In this document: positions 1 to 6,623 of the stretch, in pieces
Numbering within the stretch: position 1 is the stretch's first letter
Layout of the letters: each line of letters opens with the position of its first letter
From: CAINDI01 sp037127585
Lineage (GTDB): Bacteria; Verrucomicrobiota; Verrucomicrobiia; Palsa-1439
Direction: 5' to 3'
Assembly (NCBI GenBank): GCA_037127585.1
Contig: JBAXYB010000073.1
Span: 1-14,691, forward strand
DNA length: 14,691 bases
Position numbers and translations under genes: made by a program
The notes under the pieces: model-generated
Database searches by the model: none
Told to the model about the DNA's origin: nothing
What the model saw: the letters and a program-made list of their open reading frames with translations, nothing else

Positions 1-1631
1 CACTGTGGCAGAAGTTGGGACAACTGTCACTCTATTATGCGAGTCTCAATAAGAAACTGCAAAGCAACGAAGGCCGGTACGTTCGCCCCATCATGCTGAT
101 TCGGGTGGAACGGACGGGCGCAGACCAGCGGGATAGCAATTTTCTGCATAGCGAGACAGTCCGGGAATACCTGATTCAGAAGTTGGGAGTGCACCCCGAT
201 CAAATCAAGGTCAAGTCGGCAGACCTCGACGAGCTTGGTGACGAAGATTTGTTTGTTGAGACCAGCAAGGTGCGGTTCATCATTACGAAGGACGCGCTCC
301 GGGAAGGCTGGGATTGCTCCTTTGCCTACGTGCTTGCCATCCTGTCGCGGACGACGGCGCGGACTGCGTTGACGCAGATGGTGGGGCGCGTCATGCGGCA
401 GCCGCACGCGCAACTAACCGGGCGGACGGCGCTGAATGAGTGCTACGTGTTCACTTACGATCAGGAAGTGCAGGACGCCGTGGAAAGCGTGCGGCGCGGG
501 TTGCAGGAAGAAGGCATGGGCGATCTCGCGGAGAGCGTCCGCGCCGGTACGCAAGGCGGCGCGGGCACGTTGCGGCGGGAAGTGGTCAAACGGCGCGAGC
601 AGTTTCGCGGGAAGAAGATTTTTCTGCCACGTGTGTTGTCGCGCCATCCCGAAACGGACGAGTGGCGGCTGTTTGATTATGACCGCGATCTATTGGGCCG
701 GTTGGATTGGGACGAATTCAGCTTCGCGCAGCAATTCACGCCAGACGGCAAAGAGGGTTACGAACGCACAGTCTCGCGGGTGAGTGTCGAAGATTTGGGC
801 AGAGTGGATGACACCGAGCTACCGAAGCAAGTCACGACCGAAGAGCCGGAGACTGACTTGGACTTCGCGGCGTTGGTGCGATTGCTCTTGGACGTGATTC
901 CGAATCCGTGGCAAGCGGCGCGGATTCTGGAGGAGACGTTGGCGGACTTGCGGAAGCGGAAGGTTGACGAGAAACGTCTCGCCACGAATCGCCTATTTCT
1001 CGTCAAGGCAATGCGTGATGATCTTCGCCGGCAAGTGAACGAGGCCGGGGAGAAAGTGTTCCGCGCCATGCTGGAGAAAGCCGAGTTGTCGTTCCGGTTG
1101 GAAGCTTCCGAAAACGAAACGCTCAATTGGAAGCTTGCCGAGACGTTGGAATTGGACGTGACGGATGAGGACAGGAAGCTCTACCGGGAAAACGGCGATC
1201 CGCTCGACCGAACGTTTTTCGAGGTGGTGTACCGGAAGCAGTTCAACGGACTCGAAAAAGACGTGGCGTGGCATTTGGACGGCGCGAAGGCAATCCGCTG
1301 GTGGCATCGCATCGCGGCTGGGCAAGGTCAGGACTATCACTTGCAAGGCTGGCAGCGGAATCGGGTGTATCCCGATTTTCTCGCGTGCATCGAAAACGAA
1401 GGCAACGGCAAGTTCCGCTTCACAGTGCTGGAAACCAAAGGGCTTCACCTAAAAGGCAGCGAGGACACCGAGTATAAGCGCCGGCTGCTGGAACTTCTGA
1501 GCGACCATTCCAAGACGGCTCTGAGTGCCGGCGAGTTGAAGCTGAATCTTGAACACTGCCAGATTCGCTTTGAATTACTTCTGGAAGACACCTGGCGAGA
1601 TAAACTCGCTCAGCAGGCAGGGCAAGCTTAG
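1..1631 (+). CDS. Type III restriction endonuclease, Res subunit (C-terminal part, 5' end outside window)
   Basis: ATP-dependent restriction subunit of a type III restriction-modification system; it would act with a Mod methyltransferase that is not in this window. The frame is open to the left edge, so the N-terminal helicase half (Walker A and DEAD/DEAH motifs) is missing from view. What is visible is the second RecA-like half of an SF2 helicase: motif V-like REGWDCSF at nt 300-323 and motif VI-like QMVGRVMRQP at nt 375-404. A PD-(D/E)xK nuclease follows near the C-terminus, with PDF at nt 1371-1379 and ETK at nt 1431-1439; D, E and K are the expected catalytic residues. A TTG at 15 is only an internal codon, since open frame continues upstream of it. 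The gene converges on the nar operon and shows no functional link to it. Family assignment is firm; the subtype could be a related DEAD/DEAH helicase-nuclease. Confidence 0.85.
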   Translation, partial: LWQKLGQLSLYYASLNKKLQSNEGRYVRPIMLIRVERTGADQRDSNFLHSETVREYLIQKLGVHPDQIKVKSADLDELGDEDLFVETSKVRFIITKDALREGWDCSFAYVLAILSRTTARTALTQMVGRVMRQPHAQLTGRTALNECYVFTYDQEVQDAVESVRRGLQEEGMGDLAESVRAGTQGGAGTLRREVVKRREQFRGKKIFLPRVLSRHPETDEWRLFDYDRDLLGRLDWDEFSFAQQFTPDGKEGYERTVSRVSVEDLGRVDDTELPKQVTTEEPETDLDFAALVRLLLDVIPNPWQAARILEETLADLRKRKVDEKRLATNRLFLVKAMRDDLRRQVNEAGEKVFRAMLEKAELSFRLEASENETLNWKLAETLELDVTDEDRKLYRENGDPLDRTFFEVVYRKQFNGLEKDVAWHLDGAKAIRWWHRIAAGQGQDYHLQGWQRNRVYPDFLACIENEGNGKFRFTVLETKGLHLKGSEDTEYKRRLLELLSDHSKTALSAGELKLNLEHCQIRFELLLEDTWRDKLAQQAGQA

Positions 1632-1642
1632 GTCAGTAAATC

Positions 1643-1667
1643 TGCCGGGACTAAACGCCAGTCGGCA
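1643..1667. terminator. Possible hairpin between convergent genes
   Basis: The 49-bp gap between the Res stop and the stop of the last nar-operon gene contains an imperfect inverted repeat. TGCCGggACT (1643-1652) pairs with AGTCGGCA (1660-1667): eight base pairs, a two-base bulge and a seven-base loop. Its place between convergent stop codons suits a shared terminator. Neither side has a run of T after the stem, so an intrinsic terminator is not well supported. Confidence 0.3.
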
Positions 1668-1680
1668 ATCATCTCTGGTT

Positions 1681-2265
1681 TCATGATTCCTCCGATTCGT
1701 CGTGGGAGCGCGTGGCGATGGCGAAACCGCGCAGGAAATGTCGCAAGGCGTATAACCCGGCCACTGTCGCGGCGAGCGTCAACATGATTTGGGCGAAGTT
1801 GCGTTTGAAGTTGTTTTGAAACAACCGCCACGGGTTGCCGTCGTTCTTGTCCAACGGATTCGTCCCTTCGAGATACTCCTGCACGTCCGGGATGCCGTCG
1901 CCATCGAGGTCGCTGTCGGCCGGTAACAGTTTGGCGAGTTCGGCGGGCGCGACGCGGAGTTCGAGGAATTTCTTTTTTCCGAGACGGTCGATGATGTGAT
2001 TACCGAAGGCGTTGAGGATCGGGCTGTTGACATTTGCCCCGGCTTCGAGGGCGGCCCGGGCGCGGCCGAGTTCGGCTTGTTCAACGGGCGTGAGCCGGCC
2101 AATCTGGCCGGGCGCAGTGCCTTCCGGTCCGTCGTGATTGGCGTGACACAGCGCGCAGTTTACCGGCCGACCGGAGTTTGCGGTCACGAATTTCTGGAAC
2201 TCCGGATAGGCGTGCACTTGCGTGGCGGCGGCGAAGCTGATGATGAAGATGAGCGATGCGCGCAT
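1681..2265 (-). CDS. Membrane-anchored monohaem cytochrome c with a thrombospondin type-3-like calcium motif
   Basis: Last gene of the operon, 194 residues. Residues 1-19 are a signal peptide (cleavage likely after VHA), so the body is periplasmic. CALCH at 37-41 is the single covalent haem c site. Residues 117-127 (DSDLDGDGIPD) form an acidic repeat of the thrombospondin type-3/calcium-binding kind, followed by EYLEGTNPLDKND. A hydrophobic helix at about 157-178 anchors the protein, leaving a short charged tail in the cytoplasm. The only methionine after the start lies in that helix, so the distal haem ligand is more likely a histidine (H44 or H90 are candidates). ATG 2265 is chosen because it gives a clean signal peptide and lies 2 bp after the cytochrome b stop, with AAAGG six bases upstream; a longer frame runs back inside cytochrome b. 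Probably the cytochrome c subunit of the bc-like module, by context. Confidence 0.85.
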   Translation of the reverse strand: MRASLIFIISFAAATQVHAYPEFQKFVTANSGRPVNCALCHANHDGPEGTAPGQIGRLTPVEQAELGRARAALEAGANVNSPILNAFGNHIIDRLGKKKFLELRVAPAELAKLLPADSDLDGDGIPDVQEYLEGTNPLDKNDGNPWRLFQNNFKRNFAQIMLTLAATVAGLYALRHFLRGFAIATRSHDESEES

Positions 2266-2267
2266 GG

Positions 2268-3368
2268 TCAGCCTTTGAAGAGTTTGTAGATCGTGCCGCC
2301 GAAGACGGTCATGATGATGAGATAAAGCGCGGCGGCCACGGCCAACACGCGCAGTGTCCGCCGGCTGGTGTTGCGGAAGATCCACGGCGTCAGCGCGAGC
2401 ACAGCGATGGCGACGTGTTGCGCGATAAGAATGACCCAGAACGGCAGCAGTTCGAGCGGGTAATAGACGAAGTAGAAGTACCACTCGGGCTTGACGCCGT
2501 CGGGCGTCGAACCTTTCGGATCGAACGGTTCGAAGAGCGGATACGCGGAGAAGGACTCGAACGGCAGGCACATGCCCAGAATGAACAAGACCATGAACGC
2601 CACGCCCCAGACTTCGAGGTCTTTCATGAAGAATGTCGGGAAGAATTTCTCCATGCGTTTTGGCGGTTCGTCCACGCCCCGGCTCATGCCGTGAAGTTGG
2701 ACCGAGATCACATGACCGGCCAAAACCGCGAAGACCGTCAGCGGCAAGACGATCACATGAATCGCAAAAAACCGACTGAGCGTCGCCTGACCGACCGACG
2801 CTTCACCCTGAATCGCTTCCTTGATGGCGGTCGGCCAACGCGCCAGCGCGCCCGGCAGGTATTGCCCCACCATCTCGATGGACTGGAGGCCGACCTTGGT
2901 CGCGTTGACCGCGATCTGATGCCACGGCAACAGGTAGCCGGTAAAGCCAAAGCCAAACACGATGCCCAACAACGCTACACCGGTCAGCCACGTCACCTCT
3001 CGCGGTTTGCCAAACGCTTTCATCGCGAACGCCGTCAGCAAATGCACGAGCACGGTCGCAATCATCAGGGACGAACCCCACGCGTGCATGTTGCGGATCA
3101 ACGCGCCGCCGGGAACGTGATTGGTGATGTACTCGACCGAGGCGTGTGCGTCGCTGACGGTCGGCTGATAATAAAATAGCAGCAGCAACCCGGTCACGAG
3201 CTGCACCAGAAAGAAAAACAGCGCCAGCCCGCCCATGTAATAGCCCCACGACAACCGGTGGACCGGCACTTCCTTCTTCTCGACCATCGACGCGTAGTTC
3301 ATCTTCTCGACCGGGAAACGCTCGGCGAGGTAGGTCTGCGCCTTCGCAAATTGTTCGCGTAAATTCAT
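2268..3368 (-). CDS. Cytochrome b of a bc/b6f-type quinol oxidase (b6 and subunit IV parts fused)
   Basis: Integral membrane dihaem b protein, 366 residues, carrying the quinol oxidation and reduction sites of a complex III-like enzyme. The four haem ligands are visible: H95 and H109 in helix B, H204 and H219 in helix D. The second pair is 15 apart, as in b6/Firmicutes-type proteins; mitochondrial-type cytochrome b has 14. The C-terminal part supplies the subunit IV-like helices and the Qo-site motif PEWY (residues 294-297). The usual LPWDQ/LPWGQ after helix C reads LPWHQ here (147-151). No cysteine lies in the N-terminal region, so the extra covalent haem of b6f is not indicated. The start is 1 bp after the NarI-Rieske stop (TGA-A-ATG). 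No strong ribosome site is visible, which fits translational coupling. Its partners are the Rieske domain encoded just upstream and the cytochromes c of the operon. Confidence 0.93.
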   Translation of the reverse strand: MNLREQFAKAQTYLAERFPVEKMNYASMVEKKEVPVHRLSWGYYMGGLALFFFLVQLVTGLLLLFYYQPTVSDAHASVEYITNHVPGGALIRNMHAWGSSLMIATVLVHLLTAFAMKAFGKPREVTWLTGVALLGIVFGFGFTGYLLPWHQIAVNATKVGLQSIEMVGQYLPGALARWPTAIKEAIQGEASVGQATLSRFFAIHVIVLPLTVFAVLAGHVISVQLHGMSRGVDEPPKRMEKFFPTFFMKDLEVWGVAFMVLFILGMCLPFESFSAYPLFEPFDPKGSTPDGVKPEWYFYFVYYPLELLPFWVILIAQHVAIAVLALTPWIFRNTSRRTLRVLAVAAALYLIIMTVFGGTIYKLFKG

Positions 3369-3369
3369 T

Positions 3370-4680
3370 TCAAGCGAGTCCCGGTTTCGTGATGTAGAGA
3401 TTGCACTGTGCCAGCAACGCCGAGTCCGCCGTGCCTTGCGCCGGCTGGAACGGCTGTTTGCTCACGACGACCTTGCCGTCGCCATCTACCAACGCCCACG
3501 CGAGGTGCGCCAACGGCGCTTTCGCGGGCGCACCGGCATTCGGCTCACCGGTCTGGACGTTGAAATAGGAAATGTGACACGGACACAGGATGCGCCCCTG
3601 ATTGTCCATCTCACTGCCGACGGTGCAGCCGAGGTGCGTGCACTTCGCGGAAATCAGCAACGGCAACCCGTCCTTGCCTTTAAACGCCAACCCCGGCGCC
3701 ATCCGGTAATCCGTAAAATACTTCCCTTTGTTCTCGGTCAGTTCCGAATACCGGCCGATGAGAATCATCTCCTTGCGCTGGCGTTCGAGTTCCAACTCGC
3801 GCTCCTCGGCGGTTTGCTGGAGACGTTGCAGCTTCTTTGCCAGCAAGGCGGAATCCGCTTCGAGATCCGCGCGCGGGCCTTTGAAGAAGCTGAACAGCTT
3901 TTCCGAAATTCCCAACGCCAACAATCCCGCCGCCACCGCCCCACCGGCCGCGCCCTTGATGAACTCGCGGCGGCTCTCCGCCTGCGCCTGCGCGACCACC
4001 GCCTGTTGCCGGCGGCGAGTCGTGCTCCAGATCACCAGTTGCGGCGCGCGCACGAGGTAGCCAAGCGGCACGTACAAGACATGCATCAACCGCGTGAACG
4101 GCAGCGCCAGAATGATCAACCACGCACCCACGATGTGCAGTTTGAACAGCATCGGAAAATCCGCCACATACGTCATGTCCGGCTTCAACCGGACCAGACT
4201 CCAGAAATACGGCACGACCGTCCCGGTACTCCACGCCGCGCCGTACCGGAAGTTGATGGCCGACATCAATCCGAGAATCACCTGCAACAACAACAACCCG
4301 ACCACGACGAGATCCATTATCGTCGTCACCGCTTGCACCCGCGCCGACGTCACCCGCCTCACGATGAGCACCGTGATTCCAACAATCGCTAATAGCGAAC
4401 CGGCCACACCGATGGTCTCAATGGTCAGCAGCGCGCCCGGAATTGTCAGCAGACTCGCCCACACCCCCGGCAAGCAAACGGCCACAAGATGCCCCAGTAA
4501 AACGATCCCGACGCCGATGTGCCACGGGGCAGACCCCCAGAGCAGTTGCCGGTCTTCGAGAAACTGCGACGACCGCGCCGACAGCCCGTACTTGTTCGAA
4601 CGCGCCCGCGCAAACCCGGCCACCAGCGCCGTGACAATCGCGATGTACGGCAGCCCAACAAAGAGAAAGGCATCAATCAT
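3370..4680 (-). CDS. narI: NarI-Rieske fusion: nitrate reductase gamma subunit joined to a Rieske [2Fe-2S] protein
   Basis: 436 residues from ATG 4680. Residues 1 to about 222 are NarI: five membrane helices and the four haem b ligands H54, H64, H182 and H200, close to E. coli H56, H66, H187 and H205. A twin-arginine motif (SRREFIKG, 236-243) and a hydrophobic helix (to about 258) come next, then a charged coiled coil (about 274-307) and a Rieske domain. That domain has CTHLGC at 347-352 and CPCHIS at 366-371; C347, H349, C366 and H369 bind the cluster, and C352 with C368 form the disulfide. A proline-loop-like GAPAKAP lies near 383-389. NarI ends inside the cell, so a Tat-inserted sixth helix would put the Rieske domain in the periplasm: the fusion is topologically sound. 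ATG 4680 overlaps narJ by 8 bp and matches NarI N-termini; the frame runs back to 4734. Odd: NarI and Rieske are normally separate proteins. Confidence 0.92.
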   Translation of the reverse strand: MIDAFLFVGLPYIAIVTALVAGFARARSNKYGLSARSSQFLEDRQLLWGSAPWHIGVGIVLLGHLVAVCLPGVWASLLTIPGALLTIETIGVAGSLLAIVGITVLIVRRVTSARVQAVTTIMDLVVVGLLLLQVILGLMSAINFRYGAAWSTGTVVPYFWSLVRLKPDMTYVADFPMLFKLHIVGAWLIILALPFTRLMHVLYVPLGYLVRAPQLVIWSTTRRRQQAVVAQAQAESRREFIKGAAGGAVAAGLLALGISEKLFSFFKGPRADLEADSALLAKKLQRLQQTAEERELELERQRKEMILIGRYSELTENKGKYFTDYRMAPGLAFKGKDGLPLLISAKCTHLGCTVGSEMDNQGRILCPCHISYFNVQTGEPNAGAPAKAPLAHLAWALVDGDGKVVVSKQPFQPAQGTADSALLAQCNLYITKPGLA

Positions 4681-5149
4681 GTTCCACCATCCCGCAGCCG
4701 TCACAGCCGTTGCCATGATGCTGCATCTGCTCAATCGGCGCGGGTGCGGGCTGAATATCCGGGAACTCCGCCAGCACCGCCTCCAACACGGCCCGGTAAG
4801 GATTGTCTTTGGCCAACGCCGCGATCATTTTCTGCACCGGCCCGAGCAGACAGAACTCCGCCAGTTCCCGGCGTTCGGCTTCATCCGCTTGCGCGGTGAA
4901 CCGCAGGAGGACGGCGAGGTGATCCGCCAATTCGCCGTTGGTCGTGAACCCAACTTCCGCATACCGGGCGTGCAACGCCGCCATGAATTCGCCGCGTTTG
5001 AAATTCTCTTCGCCGAACAAGTGGATGCTGACATACGGCACGCATACCGGCGTGACGTCGAACGTCGCCGTGTACAACTCTTGACGCTCGTCCGAGCCGT
5101 CGTGCGGATACTCCAGCGACCGGGCTAGCTTGAGCAGGGCGTTGTTCAT
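4673..5149 (-). CDS. narJ: NarJ, nitrate reductase assembly chaperone (short form)
   Basis: Cytoplasmic chaperone of the NarJ/TorD/DmsD group, which binds apo-NarG, assists molybdenum cofactor insertion and delays membrane docking until NarGH is mature. Identification rests on its place between narH and narI and on a family-like N-terminus (LLKLARSLEYP) followed by helical segments, including RRELAEFCLLGPVQKM. At 158 residues it is much shorter than E. coli NarJ (about 236). It ends in a His/Cys-rich tail with CDGC (about 149-152), which could bind metal. ATG 5149 overlaps the narH stop as ATGA, which decides the start; the same frame is open much further upstream only because it lies inside narH. 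Its own stop overlaps the start of the NarI-Rieske gene by 8 bp. Confidence 0.85.
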   Translation of the reverse strand: MNNALLKLARSLEYPHDGSDERQELYTATFDVTPVCVPYVSIHLFGEENFKRGEFMAALHARYAEVGFTTNGELADHLAVLLRFTAQADEAERRELAEFCLLGPVQKMIAALAKDNPYRAVLEAVLAEFPDIQPAPAPIEQMQHHGNGCDGCGMVEHD

Positions 5150-6618
5150 GGCGTTGGGAATCCGGTGCAACCTTTGCAGGCTTCGGGACTGCACGTGTTC
5201 TGGATCGACTCCTCGCGCTGCAGTGGCGGCAAGACATACCGTTCGTACTGCGTCGGAATCGCCGTCATCGCGTAGATCTGCTCGACCTCGGCCGGCGTCG
5301 TCTGCGCTTCGCGGAGAATCTTCTGCATCGCGTTCTCCGGTAGGTCGCGGACGCTTTCCCAACGCTTGAAGTAGCGCACCGCCATCAACTTCTTCATGAC
5401 GGCCTCGACGACTTGCTCATTGCCGGCGCTGAAGAGACTGGCGAGGTATTTCACCGGTAACCGTGACTGTTCGAGGCTCGTGAAAAAGTCGTTGCCGGTA
5501 TGTTCGTATGCACCTTGGACCGCCTTGCCCATGACCGGCAGCAGCGGCGGAACGTAAAACAGCATCGGCATCGTCCGGTATTCAATGTGCAACGGCAGCG
5601 CGAGTTTCCACTCGGCAACGTACTTGTACGCCGGCGAGTTCTGCGCGGCTTCGAGGAATTCTTCGCTGATGCCATTCGCGCGCGCAGCGGCGAGGACTTG
5701 CGGGTCGTGCGGATTGAGAATCGCGTTGCGCTGCGAATCCACCAACGCGCGATCGTGGACTTTCATCGCATCCGGTACGGCGTTGCCGTCGTAGAGCAAC
5801 ACGCCGAGATACCGGATGCGCCCGACACACGAATGGAAGCACGCCGGTGGCTGGCCAGTTTCGAGCCGCGGGTAGCACAGGATGCACTTCTCGGATTTAC
5901 CGGTCTTCCAGTTGTAGTAGATCTTCTTGTACGGGCACGCGGCCACGCAGGCACGCCAGCCCCGGCATTTGTCCTGGTTGATGAGCACGATGCCGTCTTC
6001 GCCGCGTTTGTAGATCGCGCCGGACGGACAGGCGGCGACGCAACTCGGACTCGCGCAATGGTTGCAGATCCGCGGCAGGTAAAACATCGTCAGCCGCTCG
6101 ACTTCGAAGAGTTGGGCGCGTTCTTCCTCGGTGAGTTTGTCGAGGTTGAGATCGTTCTCGGCGTAGATCGGCGAGCCGGAGAGATCGTCATCCCAGTTCG
6201 GCCCGGCTTTGATGTCGATCGGTTCGCCGGTAATCAACGAAACCGGTAAGGCGGTCGGCTGATCGTCACCGGCTTTGGCGGTGAAGAGGTCGTCGTACTT
6301 GTACGTCCACGGCTCGTAGTAATTATCGAGGTTGGGCTGGTTCGGGTTGTAGAAGAGTTTGAGGAACGCGTCGGCTTTGTTCTGGCAGCGGAGATCAATC
6401 TTGCCGTTGCCATTCCATTTCCAGCCGCCTTTGAATTTCTCTTGGTCTTCCCAGCGCGTCGGGTAGCCGGTGCCGGGTTTGGTCTCGACGTTGTTCCACC
6501 ACATGTATTCGGCGCCGGGCCGGTCGGTCCAGACGTTCTTGCAGGCAACGCTGCAGGTGTGACACCCGATGCACTTGTCGAGGTGGAAAATCATCGAGAC
6601 GTGGGCGCGGACATCCAT
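5146..6618 (-). CDS. narH: NarH, nitrate reductase beta (iron-sulfur) subunit
   Basis: Electron-transfer subunit, 490 residues, with four Fe-S clusters linking NarI haems to NarG on the cytoplasmic face. Visible cysteines: C16, C19, C22, C26 (CIGCHTCSVAC), then C185, C188, C193, C197, then C218, W221, C224, C228 (CRGWRACVAAC), then C245, C248, C260, C264. Trp at 221 replaces a cysteine, as in other NarH proteins, which gives one [3Fe-4S] and three [4Fe-4S] clusters. ATG 6618 is preferred because it puts the first cluster at exactly 16/19/22/26 as in E. coli NarH, with GGTGAG four bases upstream. A GTG at 6627 overlapping the narG stop (GTGA) is the alternative and adds three residues. The C-terminus carries a small cysteine group (CSPEACKGC). 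No signal peptide is seen, so it is cytoplasmic. Confidence 0.95.
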   Translation of the reverse strand: MDVRAHVSMIFHLDKCIGCHTCSVACKNVWTDRPGAEYMWWNNVETKPGTGYPTRWEDQEKFKGGWKWNGNGKIDLRCQNKADAFLKLFYNPNQPNLDNYYEPWTYKYDDLFTAKAGDDQPTALPVSLITGEPIDIKAGPNWDDDLSGSPIYAENDLNLDKLTEEERAQLFEVERLTMFYLPRICNHCASPSCVAACPSGAIYKRGEDGIVLINQDKCRGWRACVAACPYKKIYYNWKTGKSEKCILCYPRLETGQPPACFHSCVGRIRYLGVLLYDGNAVPDAMKVHDRALVDSQRNAILNPHDPQVLAAARANGISEEFLEAAQNSPAYKYVAEWKLALPLHIEYRTMPMLFYVPPLLPVMGKAVQGAYEHTGNDFFTSLEQSRLPVKYLASLFSAGNEQVVEAVMKKLMAVRYFKRWESVRDLPENAMQKILREAQTTPAEVEQIYAMTAIPTQYERYVLPPLQREESIQNTCSPEACKGCTGFPTP

Positions 6619-6623
6619 AGTGC

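Noticed and set aside
1..1631. The type III Res gene as a functional part of the nar region
   Set aside because: It is on the opposite strand, converges on the operon and has no shared regulatory site; it is most simply an unrelated neighbouring defence gene.
2256..4392. Plus-strand frames of 307 and 318 codons opposite cytochrome b and NarI-Rieske
   Set aside because: They are low-complexity, R/Q/H-rich shadows of genes with clear haem and Fe-S motifs on the other strand.
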